A stretch of DNA of 21,761 bases from CAZSWS01 sp964610765 (GTDB taxonomy: Bacteria; Bacteroidota; Bacteroidia; Bacteroidales; Tannerellaceae). The DNA is taken from NCBI GenBank assembly GCA_964610765.1, contig CAZSWS010000049.1, positions 1 to 21,761 on the forward strand. Reading direction: 5' to 3'. The notes below the pieces were generated by a model. It was not told the DNA's origin, searched no databases, and was given only the letters and a program-made list of their open reading frames with translations. Each line of letters starts with the position of its first letter. The stretch's first letter is position 1. The translations under genes were made by a program, and so were the position numbers. Of the stretch, positions 6,111-12,046 are shown one piece after another.

Positions 6111-8333
6111 ATGATTATGCTTAATCCAATCAACAAAACGATCGACTTAGGAGATGGAAGAACCATCACGATCGAAACAGGGAAACTGGCTAAACAAGCC
6201 GACGGTTCTGTAACTGTGCGCATGGGTAATACCGTTCTTTTAGCGGCTGTAACCGGTGCCAAAGATGCCGTACCCGGAACAGATTTCATGCCTTTACAGG
6301 TAGAATATAAAGAGAAATTCTCTTCTTTTGGGCGTTTCCCCGGTGGATTTACTAAAAGAGAAGGACGTGCTTCTGACTATGAGATTTTAACCTCTCGCTT
6401 GGTTGACCGCGTACTTCGCCCACTTTTCCCCGATAACTATCACGCAGACGTATATGTAAACATCATTCTGTTCTCATCAGACGGAGTGGATATGCCGGAT
6501 GCTTTAGCCGGATTAGCAGCCTCAGCTGCACTAGCCGTTTCAGACATTCCTTTCAACGGACCTATCTCGGAAGTGCGCGTTGCTCGCATTGACGGTTCGT
6601 TTGTTATCAATCCTACGTTTGAACAATTGGAGCAAGCAGATATGGATATCATGGTAGGTGCCACAATGGATAACATCATGATGGTTGAAGGCGAAATGGA
6701 CGAAGCTCAAGAACATGAAATGCTTGAAGCAATCAAAATAGCGCACGAAGCAATCAAAGTTCAATGCCAGGCTCAAATTGAACTAATGGAAGCAGCAGGA
6801 AAGACTGAAAAACGCGCTTATGAGCATGAAGTAAACGATGACGAATTACGCCAAGATGTACATGACAAATGCTATGATAAAGCGTATGCCGTAGCTATCT
6901 CAGGAACTGATAAGCACAAACGTGCTGAAGCCTTCGCTGCCGTATTGGATGAATACAAAGCAAGCATGACGGAAGAAGAACTGGCAGAAAAAGCTGAAAT
7001 GATAGGTCGCTACTACCATGACGTAGAAAAAGAAGCCATGAGACGCGCCATCCTAGACGAAGGTAAACGCTTAGATGGACGTAAGACTACTGAGATTCGT
7101 CCGATATGGATTGAAACAGACTTCTTACCCGGACCTCACGGATCAGCTGTATTTACACGTGGTGAAACTCAATCATTAACAACGGTAACACTAGGTACTA
7201 AACTAGACGAAAAAATAATTGATGATGCATTGGCTCATGGTAAAGAGCGCTTTTTGCTTCATTATAACTTCCCTCCCTTCTCAACCGGAGAAGCCAAAGC
7301 TTCACGTGGCGTTAGTCGTCGGGAAGTAGGACACGGAAACTTAGCACACCGCGCGTTGAAACGTATGATACCGGAAAACTATCCGTATGTATTGCGCGTT
7401 GTTTCAGATATTCTTGAGTCAAACGGATCGTCGTCGATGGCAACCGTTTGTGCCGGAACATTAGCACTGATGGATGCCGGTGTAGAAATCAAAAAACCCG
7501 TTTCAGGTATTGCTATGGGACTGATTTCTGAGAACAAAGGACAAAACTATGCAATCCTATCAGACATCTTAGGCGACGAAGACCATTTAGGTGATATGGA
7601 CTTTAAAGTAACCGGCACGAAAGACGGTATTACTGCCACACAAATGGACATTAAAGTTGACGGATTGTCGTATGAGATACTTGAAAATGCATTGGCACAG
7701 GCCAAAGAAGGTCGCATGCACATTTTAAATAAAATAAATGAAGCTATGCCTGAGGTACGTGATGACATGAAACCACATGCTCCACGCATTGAAACCTTGA
7801 CTATAGCGAAAGAGTTTATTGGTGCAGTGATTGGACCGGGTGGAAAAATAATCCAAGCTATCCAAGAAAAAACAGGTGCTGTTGTTACGATAGAAGAAGA
7901 AGATGGCGTGGGTAAAATCGAAATATCAGCCAACAATAAAGAGGCTATCGATGCAGCTATCCGCTCTATACGTGGTATCGTTGCTACCCCTGAAGTAGGT
8001 GAAGTTTATGAAGGAAAAATCTCATCCGTTATGCCTTACGGAGCATTCATCGAGTTTATGCCCGGGAAAGAAGGACTATTGCATATCTCAGAAATAGACT
8101 GGAAACGCTTCGAAACAATGGAAGAAACCGGACTAAAAGAAGGTGAAACTATTGAAGTTAAGTTATTAGAAGTAGATCCTAAGACAGGTAAATTCAAACT
8201 ATCCAGACGCGTATTGCTCGACAAACCGGAAGGATATGAAGAACGTCCACCCAGACCCGCCAGACCACCTAGATCAAATGGTGACAACAGAGGCGGTGGC
8301 GATAGAGACCGCAATCGTAATAACCGAAGATAA
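6111..8333 (+). CDS. pnp: Polyribonucleotide nucleotidyltransferase (PNPase)
   Basis: Phosphorolytic 3'-to-5' exoribonuclease acting in cytoplasmic mRNA decay and RNA quality control, normally a homotrimer. Of 740 residues, the first RNase PH-like domain covers the N-terminus (FGRFPGGFTKREGR, DRVLRPLFPDNYH), followed by an all-helical linker. The second, catalytic RNase PH domain starts near LDGRKTTEIRPI (321-332). D491 and D497 in GDEDHLGDMDF match the catalytic aspartates of E. coli PNPase by alignment. A KH domain has GPGG at 575-578. An S1 domain begins at about 630 (GEVYEGKISSVMPYGAF). The last ~27 residues are an Arg/Gly/Asn-rich tail after the S1 domain, probably extra RNA contact. ATG 6117 is an alternative start two codons in. 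It is transcribed alone, from 6069-6076 to the terminator at 8339-8367. Confidence 0.97.
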   Translation: MIMLNPINKTIDLGDGRTITIETGKLAKQADGSVTVRMGNTVLLAAVTGAKDAVPGTDFMPLQVEYKEKFSSFGRFPGGFTKREGRASDYEILTSRLVDRVLRPLFPDNYHADVYVNIILFSSDGVDMPDALAGLAASAALAVSDIPFNGPISEVRVARIDGSFVINPTFEQLEQADMDIMVGATMDNIMMVEGEMDEAQEHEMLEAIKIAHEAIKVQCQAQIELMEAAGKTEKRAYEHEVNDDELRQDVHDKCYDKAYAVAISGTDKHKRAEAFAAVLDEYKASMTEEELAEKAEMIGRYYHDVEKEAMRRAILDEGKRLDGRKTTEIRPIWIETDFLPGPHGSAVFTRGETQSLTTVTLGTKLDEKIIDDALAHGKERFLLHYNFPPFSTGEAKASRGVSRREVGHGNLAHRALKRMIPENYPYVLRVVSDILESNGSSSMATVCAGTLALMDAGVEIKKPVSGIAMGLISENKGQNYAILSDILGDEDHLGDMDFKVTGTKDGITATQMDIKVDGLSYEILENALAQAKEGRMHILNKINEAMPEVRDDMKPHAPRIETLTIAKEFIGAVIGPGGKIIQAIQEKTGAVVTIEEEDGVGKIEISANNKEAIDAAIRSIRGIVATPEVGEVYEGKISSVMPYGAFIEFMPGKEGLLHISEIDWKRFETMEETGLKEGETIEVKLLEVDPKTGKFKLSRRVLLDKPEGYEERPPRPARPPRSNGDNRGGGDRDRNRNNRR

Positions 8334-8338
8334 AACAA

Positions 8339-8367
8339 AAAGGGAGTCGAAAGACTTCCTTTTTTTT
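8339..8367 (+). terminator. Rho-independent terminator of pnp
   Basis: A 10-bp stem with one G-T pair (8339-8348 with 8353-8362) closes a GAAA tetraloop. The 3' arm continues into an uninterrupted T8 run (8360-8367). It starts 5 bases after the stop. Confidence 0.9.
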
Positions 8368-8484
8368 ATACTACCCACCTGTCTTATAGAGAAAAATAGG
8401 CACTCGGAAAGCTGAAGAAACCTATCATGAAACCCTGTATCACAAATTAGATATGAAAAGAGTATGTTTGGATATTATTTTTAC

Positions 8485-8492
8485 TATTTTTG
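8485..8492 (+). promoter_or_regulatory. -7 box TATTTTTG upstream of the pRiA4b-like gene
   Basis: Exact TAnnTTTG, 23 bases before ATG 8516. It lies inside the N-terminal extension of the longer open frame starting at 8453, which favours the downstream start. Confidence 0.5.
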
Positions 8493-8515
8493 AGCCAAAT
8501 ATACCTAACGAAACT

Positions 8516-9085
8516 ATGATATACAGATTTCTATTATTGTCAGACGAAGTGGATAAATTTAAGCGTGAAATAAAAATCAGTTCACAAGCCACTTTCCTGG
8601 ATTTACACGATGCAATTCTTGAGTCGGTTGGATATTCCAAAGACGAAATGGCTTCTTTTTTCATCTGCGATGAAGATTGGAACAGACGAACAGAAATAGC
8701 ATTGATTGAAATGGATTCTTCTTCGGAAGAGGATATCTATGTCATGGAAGATACTCCTCTGGAAGAACTGCTGGAAGAAGAGCAAGAGAAACTAATCTAC
8801 ATTTTTGACTATGCCATGGATAGAGGCTTCTACATGGAGCTAAAAGAAATTATCTTGGGGAAAAACTTAAGTGACCCTATCTGTTCGCTAGCACAAGGGA
8901 AACCACCCAAGCAAATCGTAGATGATGAAGATTTCGTTCCAAAAGCTACCACTACCAATAATATTGAGGAAGACTTTTATGGAGACTCTGACTACAATCC
9001 GGACGAAATAGATACAGAAGGATTTGAAGGCTTAGATAATGAAGACGAGCCGGCGGAAGATTCGTTTGAAGGTGAGGAGTTTTAA
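8516..9085 (+). CDS. Plasmid pRiA4b ORF-3-like ("IS1096 passenger TnpR") family protein
   Basis: 189 residues from ATG 8516 (MIYRFLLLSDEVDKFKREI). The frame stays open up to an earlier ATG at 8453, but those 21 residues are untypical and a promoter box falls inside them. Residues 1-120 resemble the pRiA4b ORF-3-like fold (SDEVDKFKREIKI, FLDLHDAILESVGY, MASFFICDEDW, YIFDYAMDRGFYMEL). The remaining ~60 residues are strongly acidic and probably disordered. The databases' transposon-derived name is historical: no transposase, inverted repeat or recombinase motif is present. The stop TAA and the miaA ATG share one base (TAATG), so translation of the two is probably coupled. The function is not established. 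Confidence 0.85.
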   Translation: MIYRFLLLSDEVDKFKREIKISSQATFLDLHDAILESVGYSKDEMASFFICDEDWNRRTEIALIEMDSSSEEDIYVMEDTPLEELLEEEQEKLIYIFDYAMDRGFYMELKEIILGKNLSDPICSLAQGKPPKQIVDDEDFVPKATTTNNIEEDFYGDSDYNPDEIDTEGFEGLDNEDEPAEDSFEGEEF

Positions 9086-9987
9086 TGAATTCACTGCTAG
9101 TATTGCTAGGCCCCACAGGTGTTGGCAAAACGGCACTGAGCATTCGAATAGCGGAGACTTTCGGTGCCCCCATCATCTCTGCCGACTCACGGCAGTTGTA
9201 TAAAGAGCTAAAAATAGGGACGGCAGCGCCAACCATCGAAGAAACAACGCGCGTCCCTCACTACATGGTTGGCAAGTTAGAACTGACGGACTATTACAGT
9301 GCCAGCCAGTTTGAAGAAGACACCCTTGCATTGCTGGATACGCTTTTCCAAACAACCTCACAAGTAATTCTTACCGGTGGCTCAATGATGTATATAGATG
9401 CCGTATGCAAAGGGATTGATTTGATGCCTACTGTAACGAAAGAGATACGTGATGCGCTTTGGGAACAGTATGCAGAAGAAGGGCTAGCCCCTATTCTTGC
9501 TGAACTAAAGGTCAAAGACCCCATACACTATGAAGAGGTAGATAGAGCCAATTACAAACGGGTGATTCATGCAGTTGAGGTATGCCGAATGACCGGAAAG
9601 CCTTATTCTTCCTTTCGTACCAATCAAGTTAAAGAAAGACCTTTTCGCATCATCAAGATAGGACTCACTCGCGAACGCGAAGAACTATACACACGAATTA
9701 ACCTTCGGGTAGATCAAATGATGCGTGACGGACTTTTAGACGAAGCTAAAAAAGTATACCCACACAAAGAGCTAAACTCACTAAACACAGTGGGATATAA
9801 AGAGTTATTCATGTATTTAGATGGAGAATGGGAACTGCCTTTTGCCGTCGAAAAAATCAAACGAAACTCTCGGGTATATGCTCGCAAACAAATGACTTGG
9901 TTCAAGCGCGACAAAGATATCGCTTGGTTCCATCCGGATGAAGAAGAGCCAATCATCCAACACATCAAGACGGCTATTCGCTCTTGA
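9085..9987 (+). CDS. miaA: tRNA dimethylallyltransferase MiaA
   Basis: Transfers the dimethylallyl group from DMAPP to N6 of A37 in tRNAs reading UNN codons, giving i6A, the substrate of MiaB (encoded at 132-1505). Its 300 residues are a normal full length. The N-terminal P-loop GPTGVGKT spans residues 9-16, followed by the conserved ISADSRQLY (about 31-39) with the catalytic-region Asp, then GTAAPT. Further typical blocks are LTGGSMMYIDA, ANYKRVIHAVEV and the C-terminal NTVGYKEL and RNSRVYARKQMTWFK. It overlaps the upstream gene by one base and lies convergent to a minus-strand lipoprotein gene 35 bases away. I saw no clear hairpin terminator in that 35-base gap, only a T8 run. Confidence 0.96.
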   Translation: MNSLLVLLGPTGVGKTALSIRIAETFGAPIISADSRQLYKELKIGTAAPTIEETTRVPHYMVGKLELTDYYSASQFEEDTLALLDTLFQTTSQVILTGGSMMYIDAVCKGIDLMPTVTKEIRDALWEQYAEEGLAPILAELKVKDPIHYEEVDRANYKRVIHAVEVCRMTGKPYSSFRTNQVKERPFRIIKIGLTREREELYTRINLRVDQMMRDGLLDEAKKVYPHKELNSLNTVGYKELFMYLDGEWELPFAVEKIKRNSRVYARKQMTWFKRDKDIAWFHPDEEEPIIQHIKTAIRS

Positions 9988-10022
9988 ACCCACTAATATC
10001 CACCCCAGAGCAAACCTTTTTT

Positions 10023-10493
10023 TTATAAATCCGACTTTGTCTCATCTAGCCCCACACCATGTTCTGGGTGAAAAGTCATCTGATAATTAATTATTTCTGC
10101 TTTTTGGTTTACCTTCCAAACACCATCCTCTTTTTGCAAAACCACCTGACGGTCTAAAAAGCTAGAGCCTTTTTGCTGAACGCTTAAAGTTATTACAGCT
10201 ACATCTCCATTAATTTTCTTCTCTAGAATATTAAACTTAGCATCAACCATAACGCTTCTTACCATCTCAATCACTTTTTTCTTGTTTTCATCCCGTTGTT
10301 GAAACGCTGAAAAAACTTCGTTATGCGATGCTTGGAAGTTTTCAGTGGCATAGCTTCTCGCTACTTCAAAATCATATCCCATCAGTGCTTTTGTATACTT
10401 CTCAGCAATATCCTCCGGGCTTGATGAGTTGCCGCACGACAAGCAAACGAAGAGTAAAAACAACCATCCCGGTGTCAATCTTACTGTTTTCAT
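10023..10493 (-). CDS. Small DUF4878-like lipoprotein
   Basis: 156 residues. A basic N-terminus and hydrophobic core (PGWLFLLFVCLSC) lead to a probable lipid-modified C20, followed by GNSSSPEDIAEKY. The residue at -3 is a cysteine rather than the usual Leu/Val, so lipidation is likely but not certain. The mature part looks like a compact NTF2-type fold of the DUF4878 sort: helix EDIAEKYTKALMGYDFEVARSYAT, a middle helical stretch, then strands with ...GDVAVITLSVQQKG, VVLQKEDGVWKVNQK. No catalytic motif is visible. A TAnnTTTG box lies 47 bases upstream, and the gene appears monocistronic. Its role is unknown; proteins of this kind are usually envelope-associated. Confidence 0.75.
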   Translation of the reverse strand: MKTVRLTPGWLFLLFVCLSCGNSSSPEDIAEKYTKALMGYDFEVARSYATENFQASHNEVFSAFQQRDENKKKVIEMVRSVMVDAKFNILEKKINGDVAVITLSVQQKGSSFLDRQVVLQKEDGVWKVNQKAEIINYQMTFHPEHGVGLDETKSDL

Positions 10494-10539
10494 AATAAAA
10501 AAAGTTTTAGTTTATGTACTAGAAAAATCACGATATAAA

Positions 10540-10547
10540 CAAAAGTA
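10540..10547 (-). promoter_or_regulatory. -7 box TACTTTTG for the DUF4878-like gene
   Basis: On the minus strand this matches TAnnTTTG and lies 46 bases before the ATG. No TTTG was found at the expected -33 spacing. Confidence 0.45.
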
Positions 10548-10659
10548 TAGTGTAAGAAAACAACATAACACCCCACTTTGGGGAGTCATCAAGCTAATTC
10601 TTGTTCTTCACCACAAACTCTTCTTAGGATATATTGGCAGGGAAATGATTATACATACG

Positions 10660-10707
10660 AAAAATGGTTAATCTTCAAGCTTTCAAAAGCCTAAAGATTA
10701 ACCATTT
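10660..10707 (-). terminator. Terminator of the S9/MBL/VOC operon
   Basis: A 14-bp perfect stem (AAATGGTTAATCTT, 10662-10675, with 10694-10707) is topped by an inner GCTTT/AAAGC helix. Read on the minus strand it ends in T5 (10664-10660). The stem is AT-rich but long. It lies about 90 bases after the VOC stop codon. Confidence 0.6.
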
Positions 10708-10770
10708 CATCCTCTCCTTTGCCTTTTCAATAGCATTGAAGAAGGTCTTTTAAAGTACCAAGTTTTTAGT

Positions 10771-10805
10771 CCTTAGCGTTAAATAAATTATTACTCTAGT
10801 ATGAA
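10771..10805 (+). repeat. 35-bp dispersed repeat, copy 2
   Basis: It is 31/35 identical to 3908-3942. Here its end overlaps the last three codons and stop of the minus-strand VOC gene, so the protein's ISY tail is written by the repeat. Confidence 0.7.
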
Positions 10806-11299
10806 ATAGGGAGTATCTCAATCAAATAATTGTCCGGATCATGGATGAAGTATAGCCCCATATCATGGTTCTCATAACTNNNNNNNNNNNNNNNNNNNNN
10901 NNNNNNNNNNNNNNNNNNNNNNNNNNNNNNNNNNNNNNNNNNNNNNNNNNNNNNNNNNNNNNNNNNNNNNNNNNNNNNNCCCATATCATGGTTCTCATAA
11001 CTAATGACTCCCATCTGGCGGTGATATTCTCTGATAGCATCATAGTCGCCCTCAACTTTAAAACACAGATGGCTTTCATTTTCGCCCAACTCATACATTC
11101 CTTCCTTATCGCGAAGCCAAGTGAGTTCGAGCAAGAAGCCGGATGTATTATCTGTCAAATACACCAACACAAACGAGCCGTCAGAGGCTTCTTTTCGACG
11201 TGACTCTTTCAGACCTAGCGCTTTGTTGTAAAATTCAATACTCTTATTCAGGTCTGTTACATTGATATTGAAATGATCAAATCTTCCTTTAATTTCCAT
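10796..11299 (-). CDS. VOC/glyoxalase I family protein, interrupted by an assembly gap
   Basis: A metal-dependent enzyme of the vicinal oxygen chelate superfamily, resembling lactoylglutathione lyase. As given, the frame runs through 100 Ns (167 codons). Removing the Ns and one copy of the duplicated 23 bp takes out 123 bases (41 codons) and leaves a normal 126-residue protein, with ENHDM joined to GLYFIHDPDNYLIEILP. In that version the four expected metal ligands are present: H9 (FDHFN), E59 (LLELTW), H77 (ESHLCF) and E120 (LIEILP). The substrate is unknown; glutathione is scarce in many Bacteroidales, so true GloA activity is not assured. It is the last gene of a three-gene operon, 19 bases after the metallo-beta-lactamase-fold gene. 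Confidence 0.88.
   Translation of the reverse strand: MEIKGRFDHFNINVTDLNKSIEFYNKALGLKESRRKEASDGSFVLVYLTDNTSGFLLELTWLRDKEGMYELGENESHLCFKVEGDYDAIREYHRQMGVISYENHDMXXXXXXXXXXXXXXXXXXXXXXXXXXXXXXXXXXSYENHDMGLYFIHDPDNYLIEILPISY
10857..10879. repeat. 23-bp contig-end duplication, left copy
   Basis: Identical to 10980-11002 and directly adjacent to the N run. It is best explained as the same bases present at the ends of two contigs. Confidence 0.85.
10880..10979. other. Scaffold gap of exactly 100 Ns
   Basis: The round length is a standard placeholder. The identical 23-bp flanks and the intact reading frame obtained by merging them indicate that no sequence is missing. Confidence 0.9.
10980..11002. 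repeat. 23-bp contig-end duplication, right copy
   Basis: Second copy of the sequence at 10857-10879, directly after the N run. Confidence 0.85.
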
Positions 11300-11318
11300 A
11301 GATACCTTATTTTATATA

Positions 11319-12038
11319 TTAAAACTCTATCCTCTCACCCGTCATGCTCATTAAGGCATAACGCACCTTGTGTGACTCGGCAAAAGCCCTGAATGAATCA
11401 GCCTCTACCGACTTATCCCAAAAGTGCATAGGAACAAATGTGGCAACTTTGAACTGTTCAACAAACTGCTCTGCTCCTCGGGCAAAATCAGTTCCTAGTC
11501 GTGGATCGACCGGGAACATGGCTAAATCAAAATGGTCTGTCGCTTTGCCCAATAATTTCAATTCTTGAAGAAAGGCCTTTTCAGCATGCGCTGCTTCTTT
11601 TTCGGTTGACTCATCTTTCCAGTGCCAATTATTTAAGTCGCCGGCATGAAAAATTCGTTTCCCTTCAGTTTGTATATAGAAAGAACCTCCCACATCGGTT
11701 GATCCAAAAGCTTGTATGTCGACGAGTTCATCAGTATAGCGGTCTCCCTTATTCAGATAGATTGCATCTGTAGCTTTTGCCCTTTTTCGTTTCAAAATAT
11801 CACGAGAGAAAATATAGATAATGTCTTCCCTCTGTTTCTTCCAACTCAAAATTTCCGGGTTGAAATGGTCTTGATGAAAGTGGGTTGAAAGCACATAGAA
11901 ACTCCCCGGACGCTCAAACAACTCTTTGTAGAGCGACGTATGAACTGCACCTGAAAGCCCTTGATAATAATCAATAATCAAGGTTACTTGATTGCCCAAC
12001 AGCGCAAATCCACTGTGATTTAAATAGACAACTTGCAT
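11319..12038 (-). CDS. Metallo-beta-lactamase-fold hydrolase
   Basis: 239 residues, no signal peptide, probably cytoplasmic. The metal-binding motif HxHxDH is H53-F-H55-Q-D57-H58 (STHFHQDHF). Later ligands are probably H131 and D134 (HAGDLNNWHW) and H205 (VPMHFWDK). The compact length and the strand order after an N-terminal LNHSGFALL resemble UlaG-like/MBL hydrolases rather than true beta-lactamases. The substrate cannot be told. It sits 8 bases after the S9 peptidase stop and 19 bases before the VOC gene, so the three are almost certainly one transcript from the promoter at 14554-14584. Confidence 0.85.
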   Translation of the reverse strand: MQVVYLNHSGFALLGNQVTLIIDYYQGLSGAVHTSLYKELFERPGSFYVLSTHFHQDHFNPEILSWKKQREDIIYIFSRDILKRKRAKATDAIYLNKGDRYTDELVDIQAFGSTDVGGSFYIQTEGKRIFHAGDLNNWHWKDESTEKEAAHAEKAFLQELKLLGKATDHFDLAMFPVDPRLGTDFARGAEQFVEQFKVATFVPMHFWDKSVEADSFRAFAESHKVRYALMSMTGERIEF

Positions 12039-12046
12039 CTGAACTC

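Larger units (their letters stand above)
10494..10795. other. Spacer between two minus-strand transcription units
   Basis: It holds the promoter box of the DUF4878-like gene (10540-10547), a small CCCCA/TGGGG hairpin (10571-10583), a terminator hairpin for the upstream operon (10660-10707) and most of a 35-bp repeat (10771-10805). No gene is seen. Confidence 0.6.

Noticed and set aside
8516..9085. Possible mobile-element gene, because the family name includes IS1096 and TnpR
   Set aside because: No recombinase motif, transposase, terminal repeat or target duplication is present. The gene is coupled to miaA, so it is ordinary chromosomal content with a misleading family name.
9988..10022. Shared bidirectional terminator between miaA and the DUF4878-like gene
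   Set aside because: There is a T8 run but no inverted repeat able to form a stable stem.
10429..10671. 80-codon plus-strand open frame
   Set aside because: It covers the antisense of the DUF4878-like signal peptide, that gene's promoter and a terminator arm. It looks like chance.
10880..10979. A true insertion in the VOC gene hidden by Ns
   Set aside because: The flanking 23-bp duplication and the perfect in-frame merge make an assembly overlap far more likely.
11319..12038. Beta-lactamase from the metallo-beta-lactamase fold
   Set aside because: There is no signal peptide and the motif arrangement fits UlaG-like hydrolases. The fold name alone does not imply resistance.
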